Assembly: GCA_942493365.1 (NCBI GenBank)
Contig: OW818697.1
Location: forward strand, 1,550,001-1,614,000
DNA from: UBA8949 sp942493365
GTDB taxonomy: Bacteria > Bacillota > Clostridia > Saccharofermentanales > UBA5734
Length of the DNA stretch: 64,000 nt
Direction of reading: 5' to 3'
Shown: positions 35,689 to 44,391 of the stretch, piece by piece
Layout: each line of letters starts with the position of its first letter
Position numbering within the stretch: position 1 is the first letter of the stretch
Notes under the pieces: model-generated
Database searches by the model: none
What the model saw: only the letters and a program-made list of their open reading frames with translations
Told to the model about the DNA's origin: nothing
Program-made: the position numbers and the translations under genes

Positions 35689-36930
35689 ATGAGTTTTCCA
35701 TTTTTGGCCCAAGCCGACCCTGAGATCTACGAAGCCGTCCAGCTCGAGATCAACCGCCAACGCAACAAAATTGAGCTGATCGCGTCGGAGAATTTTGTCA
35801 GCGAAGCTGTGCTTGAAACGGTTGGCACCCCCTTGACCAACAAGTACGCCGAGGGCTACCCCGGTAAACGCTACTACGGCGGCTGCGAATATGTCGATAT
35901 CGCCGAAAATCTGGCCATCGCACGGGCTAAGCAGCTCTTTGGCGCCGAACACGTCAATGTTCAGCCCCATTCGGGCGCACAGGCCAACACGGCCGTTTAT
36001 TTCGCGCTGTTGGAGCCGGGCGACAAAATTCTCGGTCTGGACCTGGCTCACGGCGGTCATCTGACCCACGGCATGCTGAAAAACGTCTCCGGTCGCACCT
36101 ACCACGCCTCGACCTATCAGGTCCAGCCTGACACCTGCGTCCTGAACTATGATAATGTCCTCAAGATCGCCCGCGAAATTCGCCCCAAAATGATCGTTGC
36201 CGGTGCCAGCGCTTACCCGCGCACCCTTGATTTTGCCCGATTCCGCGAGATAGCTGACGACGTCGGTGCCATCCTGTTTGTCGATATCGCGCATATTGCT
36301 GGTCTGGTCGCCGCCGGTCTGCACCCCAGCCCGGTGCCTTATGCTGACATCGTGACCACCACCACCCACAAAACGCTGCGCGGCCCGCGCGGCGGCATGA
36401 TCATGTGCCGCGAGCAGTATGCCAAAACCATCGATTCGGCCGTTTTCCCCGGCCAGCAGGGCGGCCCGCTGATGCACGTCATCGCGGCCAAGGCTGTGGC
36501 CTTCAAAGAAGCACTGGAACCAGGCTTCAAAGCCTACCAGCAGCGCATTATCGACAACGCGCAGGCGCTGGCCGCTGGCCTGACCCGCCGCGGCCTCACG
36601 CTGGTCTCGGGCGGCACCGACACCCACCTCATGCTGGTCGATCTGCGCGGCACCGGTGTCAGCGGCAAAACATTGCAACTTCATCTCGATGAGGTCAACA
36701 TCACCTGCAACAAAAACGGTATTCCTTTCGATCCGGAAAGCCCCTTCATCACCAGCGGCATCCGCCTCGGCACTCCAGCGGTCACCACCCGCGGCATGAC
36801 CCCGGCCGACATGGACGAGATCGCCGAACTGATTGTGCTGACCCTCAAGGATTACGAAAACACGGCCGATCAGATTCGCCGCCGAGTGGCCGCCATCTGC
36901 AATAAATATCCGCTCTATCCGACACTCTGA
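35689..36930 (+). CDS. glyA: Serine hydroxymethyltransferase
   Basis: Interconverts serine and glycine, charging tetrahydrofolate with a one-carbon unit used by FolD. 413 residues. NKIELIASENFVSEAVLE, KYAEGYPGKRYYGGCE, and PLP Lys in TTTTHKTLRGPRGG are family signatures. ATG 35689 is preferred (AAGGAGG 9 bases ahead); TTG 35683 is possible. 20 bases separate it from rarA. Confidence 0.97.
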   Translation: MSFPFLAQADPEIYEAVQLEINRQRNKIELIASENFVSEAVLETVGTPLTNKYAEGYPGKRYYGGCEYVDIAENLAIARAKQLFGAEHVNVQPHSGAQANTAVYFALLEPGDKILGLDLAHGGHLTHGMLKNVSGRTYHASTYQVQPDTCVLNYDNVLKIAREIRPKMIVAGASAYPRTLDFARFREIADDVGAILFVDIAHIAGLVAAGLHPSPVPYADIVTTTTHKTLRGPRGGMIMCREQYAKTIDSAVFPGQQGGPLMHVIAAKAVAFKEALEPGFKAYQQRIIDNAQALAAGLTRRGLTLVSGGTDTHLMLVDLRGTGVSGKTLQLHLDEVNITCNKNGIPFDPESPFITSGIRLGTPAVTTRGMTPADMDEIAELIVLTLKDYENTADQIRRRVAAICNKYPLYPTL

Positions 36931-36950
36931 ACGGACCAAGGAGGCCAGCT

Positions 36951-38252
36951 TTGGACTCTGAAACGGGAAAACCTCAGCCATTAGCCTACCGCATGGCGCC
37001 CCGCACCCTGGATGAATTTATCGGGCAGGAGCATATCCTTGGCCCGGGTAAAATGCTGCGCCGGATGGTCGAAGCTGACCGGATGTCTTCGATTATCCTT
37101 TTTGGCCCGCCAGGCACCGGTAAAACCTCGCTGGCCCGCGTCATAGCCAACACCACCCAGGTTGGTTTCCACAAGCTCAACGCCGTCACAGCGGGCGTAG
37201 CGGACATCAAGCGCATCATCAGCGACACGCAGAACCCGATCCTCAACCCGTCCGGACGCACGCTGCTTTTTGTTGACGAAATCCATCGCTTCAACAAAGC
37301 ACAGCAGGACGCGCTGCTGCCTCAGGTCGAAGATGGTACGTTGATCTTGATTGGCGCCACCACCGAAAACCCCTTCTTCGAGGTCAACAAGGCGCTGATT
37401 TCGCGCTCCACGGTCTTTCAGCTGCAACCGCTGACCGAGCCGGAAATTCGCAGCATCATCGACATGGCCCTCAAAGACCCCGAACGCGGCCTTGGTCAAT
37501 ACCCGGTCAGCATCGACGAGCAAACGGTCAGTCAGATCTGCAACCTATCCAACGGCGACGCCCGCATTGCCTTGAACGCCCTGGAGCTGGCGACGGTCAC
37601 CACCCCGCCGGACGCGTCCGGCGCCATCGTCATTACCCAGACTGTGCTGGAGGATTGCATGCAGAAACGCAGCATTTCCTACGATCAAAACGGGGAGAGC
37701 CACTACGACAACATCAGCGCTTTCATCAAATCAATGCGCGGCAGCGATCCCGACGCCGCGGTCTTTTATCTGGCTCGCGCCCTGCACGGCGGTGAAGACA
37801 TCGAATTTCTTGCCCGTCGCATCCTGATCTGTGCCGCCGAGGACGTCGGTCTGGCCAATCCCCAGATGCTGCCGTTGGCCATGGCCGCCTATCAGGGCAT
37901 CATGGCGGTCGGTATGCCGGAAGCCAAGATCATCTTGTCCGAAGCTACCCTGGCCATCGCCACCAGCCCCAAGTCCAATTCGTCGATCATGGCCATCGAA
38001 AAAGCTCTGGCCGATGTCGCCAACCGCCGTACCGGCGAGGTGCCAATGCACCTGCGCAATGCCCCGATCAGCGGCATGGCCGATCTGGGTTATGGCAAGG
38101 GTTACAAATACGCCCACGCCTATCCCGGCAACATCGTCGACCTGGAATACCTGCCCGAGGCCATCAAGGGCACCGTCTATTACGAACCTTACAGCAACGG
38201 TTATGAGGCTCGCATCAAAGAATGGATCGACAAAAAGCGCGCGCCGAAATAA
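36951..38252 (+). CDS. rarA: Replication-associated recombination protein A (RarA/MgsA)
   Basis: AAA+ ATPase acting at stalled forks. 433 residues from TTG 36951 with AAGGAGG. Begins PLAYRMAPRTLDEFIGQEHILGPG; Walker A FGPPGTGKTS, Walker B LLFVDEIHRFNKAQQDALLP, sensor IGATTENPFFEVNKALISRS. The C-terminal tetramerisation region with SYDQNGESHYDNISAFIKSMRGSDPDA is intact. Confidence 0.95.
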   Translation: MDSETGKPQPLAYRMAPRTLDEFIGQEHILGPGKMLRRMVEADRMSSIILFGPPGTGKTSLARVIANTTQVGFHKLNAVTAGVADIKRIISDTQNPILNPSGRTLLFVDEIHRFNKAQQDALLPQVEDGTLILIGATTENPFFEVNKALISRSTVFQLQPLTEPEIRSIIDMALKDPERGLGQYPVSIDEQTVSQICNLSNGDARIALNALELATVTTPPDASGAIVITQTVLEDCMQKRSISYDQNGESHYDNISAFIKSMRGSDPDAAVFYLARALHGGEDIEFLARRILICAAEDVGLANPQMLPLAMAAYQGIMAVGMPEAKIILSEATLAIATSPKSNSSIMAIEKALADVANRRTGEVPMHLRNAPISGMADLGYGKGYKYAHAYPGNIVDLEYLPEAIKGTVYYEPYSNGYEARIKEWIDKKRAPK

Positions 38253-38274
38253 ATATCGTACTTATTTACTAGGA

Positions 38275-38300
38275 TATAATGTTTGGGTAACAATTGTTAC
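38275..38300 (+). promoter_or_regulatory. iscS -10 box and 14-bp palindromic operator
   Basis: TATAAT (38275-38280) is followed by the perfect palindrome GTAACAATTGTTAC (38287-38300), which would cover the transcription start. The -35 is weak. Location is typical of a repressor site; an Rrf2/IscR-type regulator is a guess since no regulator gene is adjacent. Confidence 0.5.
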
Positions 38301-38360
38301 AACACAAAGCGGATGTGAAGCATAGAGTTACATTGATTAGAAATAGAAGGGGATGACATC

Positions 38361-39545
38361 ATGAGTCACGACAAAAGAATTTATCTGGATCACGCTGCGA
38401 CTACACCCGTGCGACCGGAAGTGCTTTCGGCCATGCTGCCCATATTTTCCAATGTTTTCGGTAATCCGTCATCATTTTATCTGAGCGGCCGCGACGCGCA
38501 CCATGCCCTCGAAGATGCCCGGGCGTCCTTTGCCGCCTGCATTGGGGCCGACGTATCGGAGATTTACTTCACTTCCTGCGGCACCGAGTCGGACAACTGG
38601 GCAATTAAGGGCGCGGCCATCGCGCAACAAGTCAAAGGCCGCCACATCATCACGTCAACGATTGAACACCACGCGGTTCTGCACACCTGCGATGCCCTGG
38701 AAAAACAGGGCTACACCGTGACCCGACTGCCGGTTGACAGCGACGGCCTGGTTGATCCCGAAGCGGTTCGCGCCGCCATCCGACCTGACACCACCGTGGT
38801 TTCCATCATGATGGCCAACAACGAAATCGGTGTCATCCAGCCGATTCAGGCCATTGCAACCATTTGCCGCGAGCATAAGGTGCTCTTTCACACCGACGCT
38901 GTGCAGGCCGCCGGTGCTTTGCCGATTGATGTTCGCCAACTGGACGTGGATATGATGTCCTTTTCCGGCCACAAAATTTACGCTCCCAAGGGCGTTGGCG
39001 CTTTGTACATACGAAAGGGCGTCCGTATCGCCAACTTTATGGACGGCGGCGCGCAGGAACGCAATCGTCGCGGCGGTACCGAAAACGTCGCCTCGATCGT
39101 GGGCATGGCCAAAGCCTTTGAGCTGGCTGTCGCCGAGATGGCTGAGAACAGCGCTCGCCTGTCCGGCCTGCGCGATGCCCTGATCGAGGGCATATTGGCA
39201 CGCATCCCAAACACCCGTCTAAACGGCCATCGCACGCAGCGCCTGCCCAACAACGCCAATTTTTCCTTCGAGTTCATCGAAGGCGAATCCATTCTGCTGA
39301 TGCTGGACCATTACGGCTACGAATGCTCCAGCGGCTCAGCCTGCACATCCGGCTCGCTTGAACCATCCCATGTCCTGCTGGGCATCGGGCTGCCACATGA
39401 AATCGCCCACGGTTCGCTGCGCGTGACCTTCGGCCATGCCAACTCCCTGGATGATGTTCATGCCCTAATTGAAGATCTGGTGATTATCGTGCAGCGTCTG
39501 CGCGACATGTCGCCGCTGTATCAGTCCTGTCCAGTCCAGGACTGA
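38361..39545 (+). CDS. iscS: Cysteine desulfurase IscS/NifS
   Basis: Supplies persulfide sulfur for iron-sulfur clusters and tRNA thiolation. 394 residues. RIYLDHAATTPVRPEVLSAM, TIEHHAVLHTC, PLP Lys in SFSGHKIYAPKGVGAL, and catalytic Cys in SSGSACTSGSLEPSHVL, the loop that interacts with IscU. ATG 38361 after AGAAGGGG. First gene of an iscS-iscU-mnmA transcription unit. Confidence 0.95.
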   Translation: MSHDKRIYLDHAATTPVRPEVLSAMLPIFSNVFGNPSSFYLSGRDAHHALEDARASFAACIGADVSEIYFTSCGTESDNWAIKGAAIAQQVKGRHIITSTIEHHAVLHTCDALEKQGYTVTRLPVDSDGLVDPEAVRAAIRPDTTVVSIMMANNEIGVIQPIQAIATICREHKVLFHTDAVQAAGALPIDVRQLDVDMMSFSGHKIYAPKGVGALYIRKGVRIANFMDGGAQERNRRGGTENVASIVGMAKAFELAVAEMAENSARLSGLRDALIEGILARIPNTRLNGHRTQRLPNNANFSFEFIEGESILLMLDHYGYECSSGSACTSGSLEPSHVLLGIGLPHEIAHGSLRVTFGHANSLDDVHALIEDLVIIVQRLRDMSPLYQSCPVQD

Positions 39546-39585
39546 GGCATGACCGGGCTGTCCGGTCGAGAAAGAGAGGCTCTCT

Positions 39586-40020
39586 ATGGAATACAGTGAT
39601 AAGGTCATGGATCATTTCATGAATCCCCGCAATGTCGGCGAAATCGAAAATGCCGATGCCACCGGCATGGTCGGCAACGCCAAATGCGGCGACATCATGA
39701 AGGTTTTTTTGAAGATTGAAAACGACATCATCGTCGATGCCAAGTTTAAAACCTTTGGCTGCGGCTCGGCCATTGCCACCAGTAGCATGGCGACCGAGAT
39801 GATCAAGGGCAAAACGATTTACGAGGCGTTGGATCTGACCAACAAAGCCGTAGCCCTGGCGCTGGATGGCCTGCCGCCGATCAAAATGCACTGTTCGTTG
39901 CTGGCCGAGCAGGCGGTCAAGTCAGCCTTGAAGGAATACTTCGAGAAAAACGGCTTGATGAACGAGGAAAACCGCCATCTATTTGACAAACTGGATGACG
40001 ATGCCCATGATGCCGTCTGA
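39586..40020 (+). CDS. iscU: Iron-sulfur cluster scaffold IscU/NifU N-terminal type
   Basis: Scaffold on which [2Fe-2S] clusters are built. 144 residues with the three cluster Cys in NAKCGDIMKV, FKTFGCGSAIATSSM and MHCSLLAEQAV, and the Asp after the first Cys. Two hairpins precede it: GACCGG-gctgt-CCGGTC (39551-39567) and AGAGA-ggc-TCTCT overlapping the ribosome site, which may limit its translation. Its end overlaps mnmA. Confidence 0.93.
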   Translation: MEYSDKVMDHFMNPRNVGEIENADATGMVGNAKCGDIMKVFLKIENDIIVDAKFKTFGCGSAIATSSMATEMIKGKTIYEALDLTNKAVALALDGLPPIKMHCSLLAEQAVKSALKEYFEKNGLMNEENRHLFDKLDDDAHDAV

Positions 40021-41110
40021 CGCTTTAAGTGATCGCAAAGTTTTGCTGGGCATGAGCGGCGGAGTTGACAGCTCCGTCGCCGCTTTTTTGTTGCAGCAGC
40101 AAGGCTGGCAGGTCTTGGGGCTCAGTCTGCTGACCGATGACGCCGCCCGCGGCAGCATTGAAGATGCCCGCGTCATCAGCCAGCAGCTGGATATCCCCTG
40201 GGAACTGGTCGATGTGCGCGACGAATTTCGCCGCACCATCGTCAGTGATTTTGTCGAGGCCTACACGCACGGTCGGACACCCAATCCCTGCATTCTCTGT
40301 AATCCGCTGATCAAATTCAGGACGCTTTACGCCGCCGCCGATCGCTTGGGCTGTGAGGCCGTGGCGACCGGTCATTATGCCGCGATCACCCAGGTGCAGG
40401 GGAGTGGCCGCTATGCGTTGACTAAGTCGGCAGCTGGGCAGAAAGACCAAACCTACTTTATGTATCGATTGACACAGGACCAGCTGGCACGGCTGATCTT
40501 CCCGCTGTCCGGTATGAACAAGCCGGCCGTGCGGGAAATCGCAGATAAGGCAGGGTTACTGGGACAGGCGGGACGGGAAATCGCCCAAAAACCGGATAGC
40601 CAGGATAATTGCTTTATTCCAGACGGTGATTACGCTAATTTTATCAGTCGCGAACTGGGAAAAACCGGCAGTCCGGCTGAAAAGGCCCTTTGCCAGCCCG
40701 GCATAGTCGTTAACACGTCAGGACATCCTATTGGAACACACCACGGGTTGATCCACTATACATTGGGGCAGCGCAAGGGTTTTCAGGTGCAAACGACCGA
40801 TCGATTGTTCGTGGTGGGGCGGGATTATGCGACCAATACCTTGATGGTTGGCGAACATGAGCGCGTCATCAGGCGCAGCATCAAGGTGGTTCAGCCCGTT
40901 TATTCGGGTTTGGCCAGCATTCAGGACGGCGAACGCCTAGAAGCTCGGATCCGCAATTCAGCGCGAGAAGTACCCTGCACAGTGTATCCGGCTGATGACC
41001 GATCGTTGCGAGTCGAATTTGACCAGCCGGTCGCTGCGCCGGCACCCGGTCAATCCTGCGTGTTTTATCGCGATGGCCTGATCATGGCCGGCGGTTTTAT
41101 AGCGGAGTGA
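40007..41110 (+). CDS. mnmA: tRNA-specific 2-thiouridylase MnmA
   Basis: Thiolates U34 of Lys, Glu and Gln tRNAs. PP-loop LLGMSGGVDSSVAAFLLQQQG; catalytic Cys pair in NPCILCNPLIKF and SQDNCFIPDGDY. About 367 residues from ATG 40007 (GGATG 9 bases ahead); starts at 39995, 40001 and 40010 are also possible, so the start is not firm. Overlaps iscU by about 14 bases, a coupling that makes functional sense (desulfurase, scaffold, thiolase). The 3' end overlaps the opposite-strand phosphatase by 14 bases. Confidence 0.94.
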   Translation: MMPSDALSDRKVLLGMSGGVDSSVAAFLLQQQGWQVLGLSLLTDDAARGSIEDARVISQQLDIPWELVDVRDEFRRTIVSDFVEAYTHGRTPNPCILCNPLIKFRTLYAAADRLGCEAVATGHYAAITQVQGSGRYALTKSAAGQKDQTYFMYRLTQDQLARLIFPLSGMNKPAVREIADKAGLLGQAGREIAQKPDSQDNCFIPDGDYANFISRELGKTGSPAEKALCQPGIVVNTSGHPIGTHHGLIHYTLGQRKGFQVQTTDRLFVVGRDYATNTLMVGEHERVIRRSIKVVQPVYSGLASIQDGERLEARIRNSAREVPCTVYPADDRSLRVEFDQPVAAPAPGQSCVFYRDGLIMAGGFIAE

Positions 41111-41924
41111 AGCAGGCTTGGCGCTTTTCATAATGAACCAACTGCCTGACACCTATGTTTTTTAGCCAGACAACAGCCTCGCTGAACAGCGTTCCAGCCT
41201 GATCGGCTTGGTGGGCATCGCTGCCCAGACTGATCAACTGACCGCCAAGTGCCTGATAACGCCGAATAATGGCCGCGTCGGGCCAGGCGTCCTGTCCAAC
41301 ATATCCCACACTTTGAAGCTTAACAGCGGTGCGCGTGTTAATTTCCAGCGCTTTGTCCATGTCAATCAGGGTCTGCAGCAATCGGTCGAATTCCACAGGC
41401 AGTTCGCCGTAGCGGATCTTCCGGTCGGGGTAGGGCGCATAGCGTGAGATGTAGTCAAAGTGACCGAGAATATCGAAATCTGGGCAGTTGCGGGCCATAA
41501 CCGCCAGCTCTTGCAGATAGCGGCCGTAGACTTCCAGCTTGCCCGGGCGGTAAATTTCGGGATTGATGAAAGGATCCACGCCCAGCAGGATGTGCAGCGA
41601 CAAAATAACGCAGTCAAATGGCCATTCAGCCGTAAATTGGGCGAAATGATCGTTGAGATGCGGCAGCCAGCCTAATTCGACGCCCAGCAACAAGCGGGCC
41701 GTGCCAGTCGGCCGGCTGGCTTGGACAGGGAGCAGTTCTCGAAAATAGGCCACAGGATCAAAAATATCCTCTTCGCCGCCGCGATAGAAGATGTCTTTTT
41801 CATAATGATCGGCCGTGCACACGGCCGCCAGACCTTGGCGATCAGCCATCGTCAGCAATTCCGTGACAGACTGTCCGGCATCGTGCGAATAGGGGGATAA
41901 ATGGGTGTGGGTGTCTATCAGCAT
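41097..41924 (-). CDS. PHP-family phosphatase (HisK-like histidinol-phosphatase)
   Basis: Metal-dependent PHP phosphoesterase. 275 residues from ATG at 41924 (GAAGAGG upstream); an earlier in-frame ATG at 41957 is less likely. Metal ligands in order: DTHTHLSPYSHDAG, CTADHYEK, LLGVELG, SLHILLG, ILGHFDYISR, SLGSDAHQAD. Resembles HisK, but no his genes are nearby, so the substrate is uncertain. It is a lone minus-strand gene between two plus-strand blocks. Confidence 0.85.
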   Translation of the reverse strand: MLIDTHTHLSPYSHDAGQSVTELLTMADRQGLAAVCTADHYEKDIFYRGGEEDIFDPVAYFRELLPVQASRPTGTARLLLGVELGWLPHLNDHFAQFTAEWPFDCVILSLHILLGVDPFINPEIYRPGKLEVYGRYLQELAVMARNCPDFDILGHFDYISRYAPYPDRKIRYGELPVEFDRLLQTLIDMDKALEINTRTAVKLQSVGYVGQDAWPDAAIIRRYQALGGQLISLGSDAHQADQAGTLFSEAVVWLKNIGVRQLVHYEKRQACFTPL

Positions 41925-42037
41925 AATGAACCTCTTCAAAATCAAATTATAATACAAAACAGGGTGTTTGGCATCTCTTTTCAGGGTATAATAGGCTTAT
42001 TGTTTTACGTCAAGTCAAGAATCAACGGAGGCACACG
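41925..42037. promoter_or_regulatory. Divergent promoter region of phosphatase and aminopeptidase
   Basis: Plus strand has TATAAT at 41987-41992 about 45 bases ahead of the aminopeptidase; minus strand has TATAAT read from 41951 to 41946 ahead of the phosphatase. Neither has a strong -35. Confidence 0.5.
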
Positions 42038-43471
42038 ATGAGCAACGAAGCGGGCAAAAAAACTGACAAAGGTAAAGAATTGAAGAAGAAGCTGTCGGCC
42101 GAATTCCCAAATCTTTGGGACACGTCAAGCAAGGATGACGTCGATGCGGCGTTTGATTTTGCTGAAGAATACAAGGCATTTATCGATATGGCCAAGACCG
42201 AGCGTGAATTTGTCACCGTGGCGGTCGAAACGCTCGAAAGCCTTGGCTTCGTCCCGCTCGATCAAGTGGGCGAGCTCAAGGCTGGTGATAAAATCTACAA
42301 ATCTGTTCGCGGCAAAGGCCTGGCTGCGGCCGTGATCGGCAAGCAACCGGTATCTGCTGGTATCAACCTGGTTGGCGCGCACATAGATTCGCCGCGGCTC
42401 GACTTGAAGCCCAACCCCATCTATGAAGACAACGAGTTAGTTTTCCTCAAGACACACTATTATGGCGGCATCAAGAAATATCAGTGGGCCGCCATTCCGC
42501 TGGCTTTACATGGTATAGTCTTTCGGGCCGATGGGGCGCCGCTGACTTTGAGTATTGGCGAAGCACCAGAAGACCCGGTGCTGACCATATCTGATCTGCT
42601 GCCGCATCTGGCCACCGAACAGATGACCCGCAAAGCCTCCGATATCATCAAAGGTGAAGAGCTCAATGTCCTTTTTGCCGGCCTGCCTTATCCGGACGCT
42701 GAAATGACCGGCCGCTTCAAGTTGGGGCTGCTCCAGCTCCTCAACGAAAGGTATGGCCTGCTGGAGAAGGACTTCGTCAGTGCCGAAATCGAAATCGTAC
42801 CCGCCGGACCGGCGCGTGATGTCGGCATCGACCGCAGCTTCATCGGCGCCTATGGCCAGGATGACCGTGTTTGTGCTTTCCCAGCGCTGGCTGCACTGGT
42901 CGATATCGAAAAACCCGAAAAAACTGTCTGCTGCATGCTGTTCGACAAAGAAGAAGTTGGCAGCGCTGGCAATACGGGCGCGCAGTCCAAAGCCTTTGAA
43001 AATTTCCTGTTGGAAATCATGCACCGCTGTCAGCCCAATGCCAATCAGCTGGATTACGCACGCCTGCTGGAAAACTGCCGCATGTTGTCGGCCGACGTCA
43101 GCAACGCTTATGATCCGACGTTTTCTTCCGTATCCGAAGCTCGCAACAACTGCTTCCTGGGTCACGGTATCTGTATGACCAAGTACGTTGGTTCGCGCGG
43201 CAAAAACGGCACCAGCGATGCCAATGCCGAGTTTTTCGCTGAAATCATCAGAATGTTCGCGGTCGAAAATATCCCCTGGCAAACCGGCGAAATGGGCAAA
43301 GTCGACGCCGGTGGCGGCGGGACGATTGCCAAATATCTGGCCAATCTGGGGATGGAAGTCATTGATTGCGGCGTTGCCGTCATGTCAATGCATTCACCCT
43401 TTGAGGTCACAAGCAAAATCGACTTGTATTTCACCTATTTGGCCTACAAAACTTTTTTAACCAAGATCTGA
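42038..43471 (+). CDS. M18-family zinc aminopeptidase
   Basis: Cytoplasmic aminopeptidase removing N-terminal residues (often acidic) from peptides. 477 residues. Zinc-site blocks: LVGAHIDSPRLDLKPNP (His, Asp), MLFDKEEVGSAGNTGAQS (Glu-Glu), and MSMHSPFEVTSK (His) near the C-terminus, all in order. ATG 42038 after GGAGGC. The next gene begins at the last base of its stop codon. Confidence 0.93.
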   Translation: MSNEAGKKTDKGKELKKKLSAEFPNLWDTSSKDDVDAAFDFAEEYKAFIDMAKTEREFVTVAVETLESLGFVPLDQVGELKAGDKIYKSVRGKGLAAAVIGKQPVSAGINLVGAHIDSPRLDLKPNPIYEDNELVFLKTHYYGGIKKYQWAAIPLALHGIVFRADGAPLTLSIGEAPEDPVLTISDLLPHLATEQMTRKASDIIKGEELNVLFAGLPYPDAEMTGRFKLGLLQLLNERYGLLEKDFVSAEIEIVPAGPARDVGIDRSFIGAYGQDDRVCAFPALAALVDIEKPEKTVCCMLFDKEEVGSAGNTGAQSKAFENFLLEIMHRCQPNANQLDYARLLENCRMLSADVSNAYDPTFSSVSEARNNCFLGHGICMTKYVGSRGKNGTSDANAEFFAEIIRMFAVENIPWQTGEMGKVDAGGGGTIAKYLANLGMEVIDCGVAVMSMHSPFEVTSKIDLYFTYLAYKTFLTKI

Positions 43472-44391
43472 TGGGTTGTCTGCTTTGCCCCCGCCGCTGC
43501 GGCGCAGCTCGTACCCCTGAAGAACCAGGACGTTGCGGCGCAAACGAGGGCGGCGATCAATTTCGTGTGGCCAAAATGATGCTGCACCATTGGGAAGAAC
43601 CCTCGATCAGCGGCAGCAGGGGATCGGGCGCTGTTTTTTTCAGCGGCTGCAGTCTGGGTTGCTGTTTCTGTCAGAATGCCATGATCAGCCATGACAATTA
43701 TGGTCAATTGTTTGGTCTGGATGAATTAACAGCCGAAATAATGAAACTGCATGCGCAGGGTGCGCACAATTTGAATTTGGTTACGGCCAGTCATTACGCC
43801 GATCGGATTCCATCCTTGATTGAATTGTTGCGACAGAACAACGATTGGTCTGCCAAACCGCTGCCGGTCATTTGGAACAGCAGTGCCTACGAGACCGAGG
43901 AAAGCCTGCTGGCAGTCGCCGAATCGGTCGATGTCTGGCTGCCTGACTTCAAGTTTTTCGATACCGATTTGTCAGCTGGGCTGGCCGGCGCGCCCGATTA
44001 TTTTTCAGTGGCCAGTCGCGCCATCCAGGCCATGCATCGTTTGCAGCCCCGGCTGGAACTCGATCAGGATGGTCTGGTGCAGCGCGGGCTGATCATTCGT
44101 CATCTGGTCCTGCCTGACCACTGGCGCGATTCCTGCCGACTGCTTGACCATTTGGCGGACAATCTGCCACTGGATACGCCGCTTTCACTCATGTGTCAGT
44201 ACACCCCGCAGCCAGCCATTAACGGCGGCCATCCCGAGTTAAACCGCCGCTTGACCACCCTGGAATACCACAAGGTCATCGACCATGCGCTGGAACTTGG
44301 GTTCAATTCAGTTTTAGGGCAGAGCAAGGACGCGGCGTCCAGCAGCTATACACCGGATTTTACGGTTTTTTCGGGTTGCGCACCTGATTAA
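43471..44391 (+). CDS. Radical SAM protein, PflA-like (COG1313 type)
   Basis: Putative glycyl-radical-activase relative of unknown target. 306 residues. The cluster is CSLGCCFCQN (CX3CX2C) in FFSGCSLGCCFCQNAMIS; an additional N-terminal Cys group (CLLCPRRCG, RCGANEGG) may hold another metal. NLVTASHYADRIPSL and the DVWLPDFKFFD segment are typical. No pyruvate-formate-lyase-like gene is adjacent. Overlaps the convergent xerC-like gene by 32 bases. Confidence 0.87.
   Translation: MGCLLCPRRCGAARTPEEPGRCGANEGGDQFRVAKMMLHHWEEPSISGSRGSGAVFFSGCSLGCCFCQNAMISHDNYGQLFGLDELTAEIMKLHAQGAHNLNLVTASHYADRIPSLIELLRQNNDWSAKPLPVIWNSSAYETEESLLAVAESVDVWLPDFKFFDTDLSAGLAGAPDYFSVASRAIQAMHRLQPRLELDQDGLVQRGLIIRHLVLPDHWRDSCRLLDHLADNLPLDTPLSLMCQYTPQPAINGGHPELNRRLTTLEYHKVIDHALELGFNSVLGQSKDAASSSYTPDFTVFSGCAPD

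Noticed and set aside
35680..36981. Open frame of about 433 codons antisense to glyA
   Set aside because: Spans exactly the glyA gene with low-complexity Gly/Asp/His content; a shadow of codon bias.
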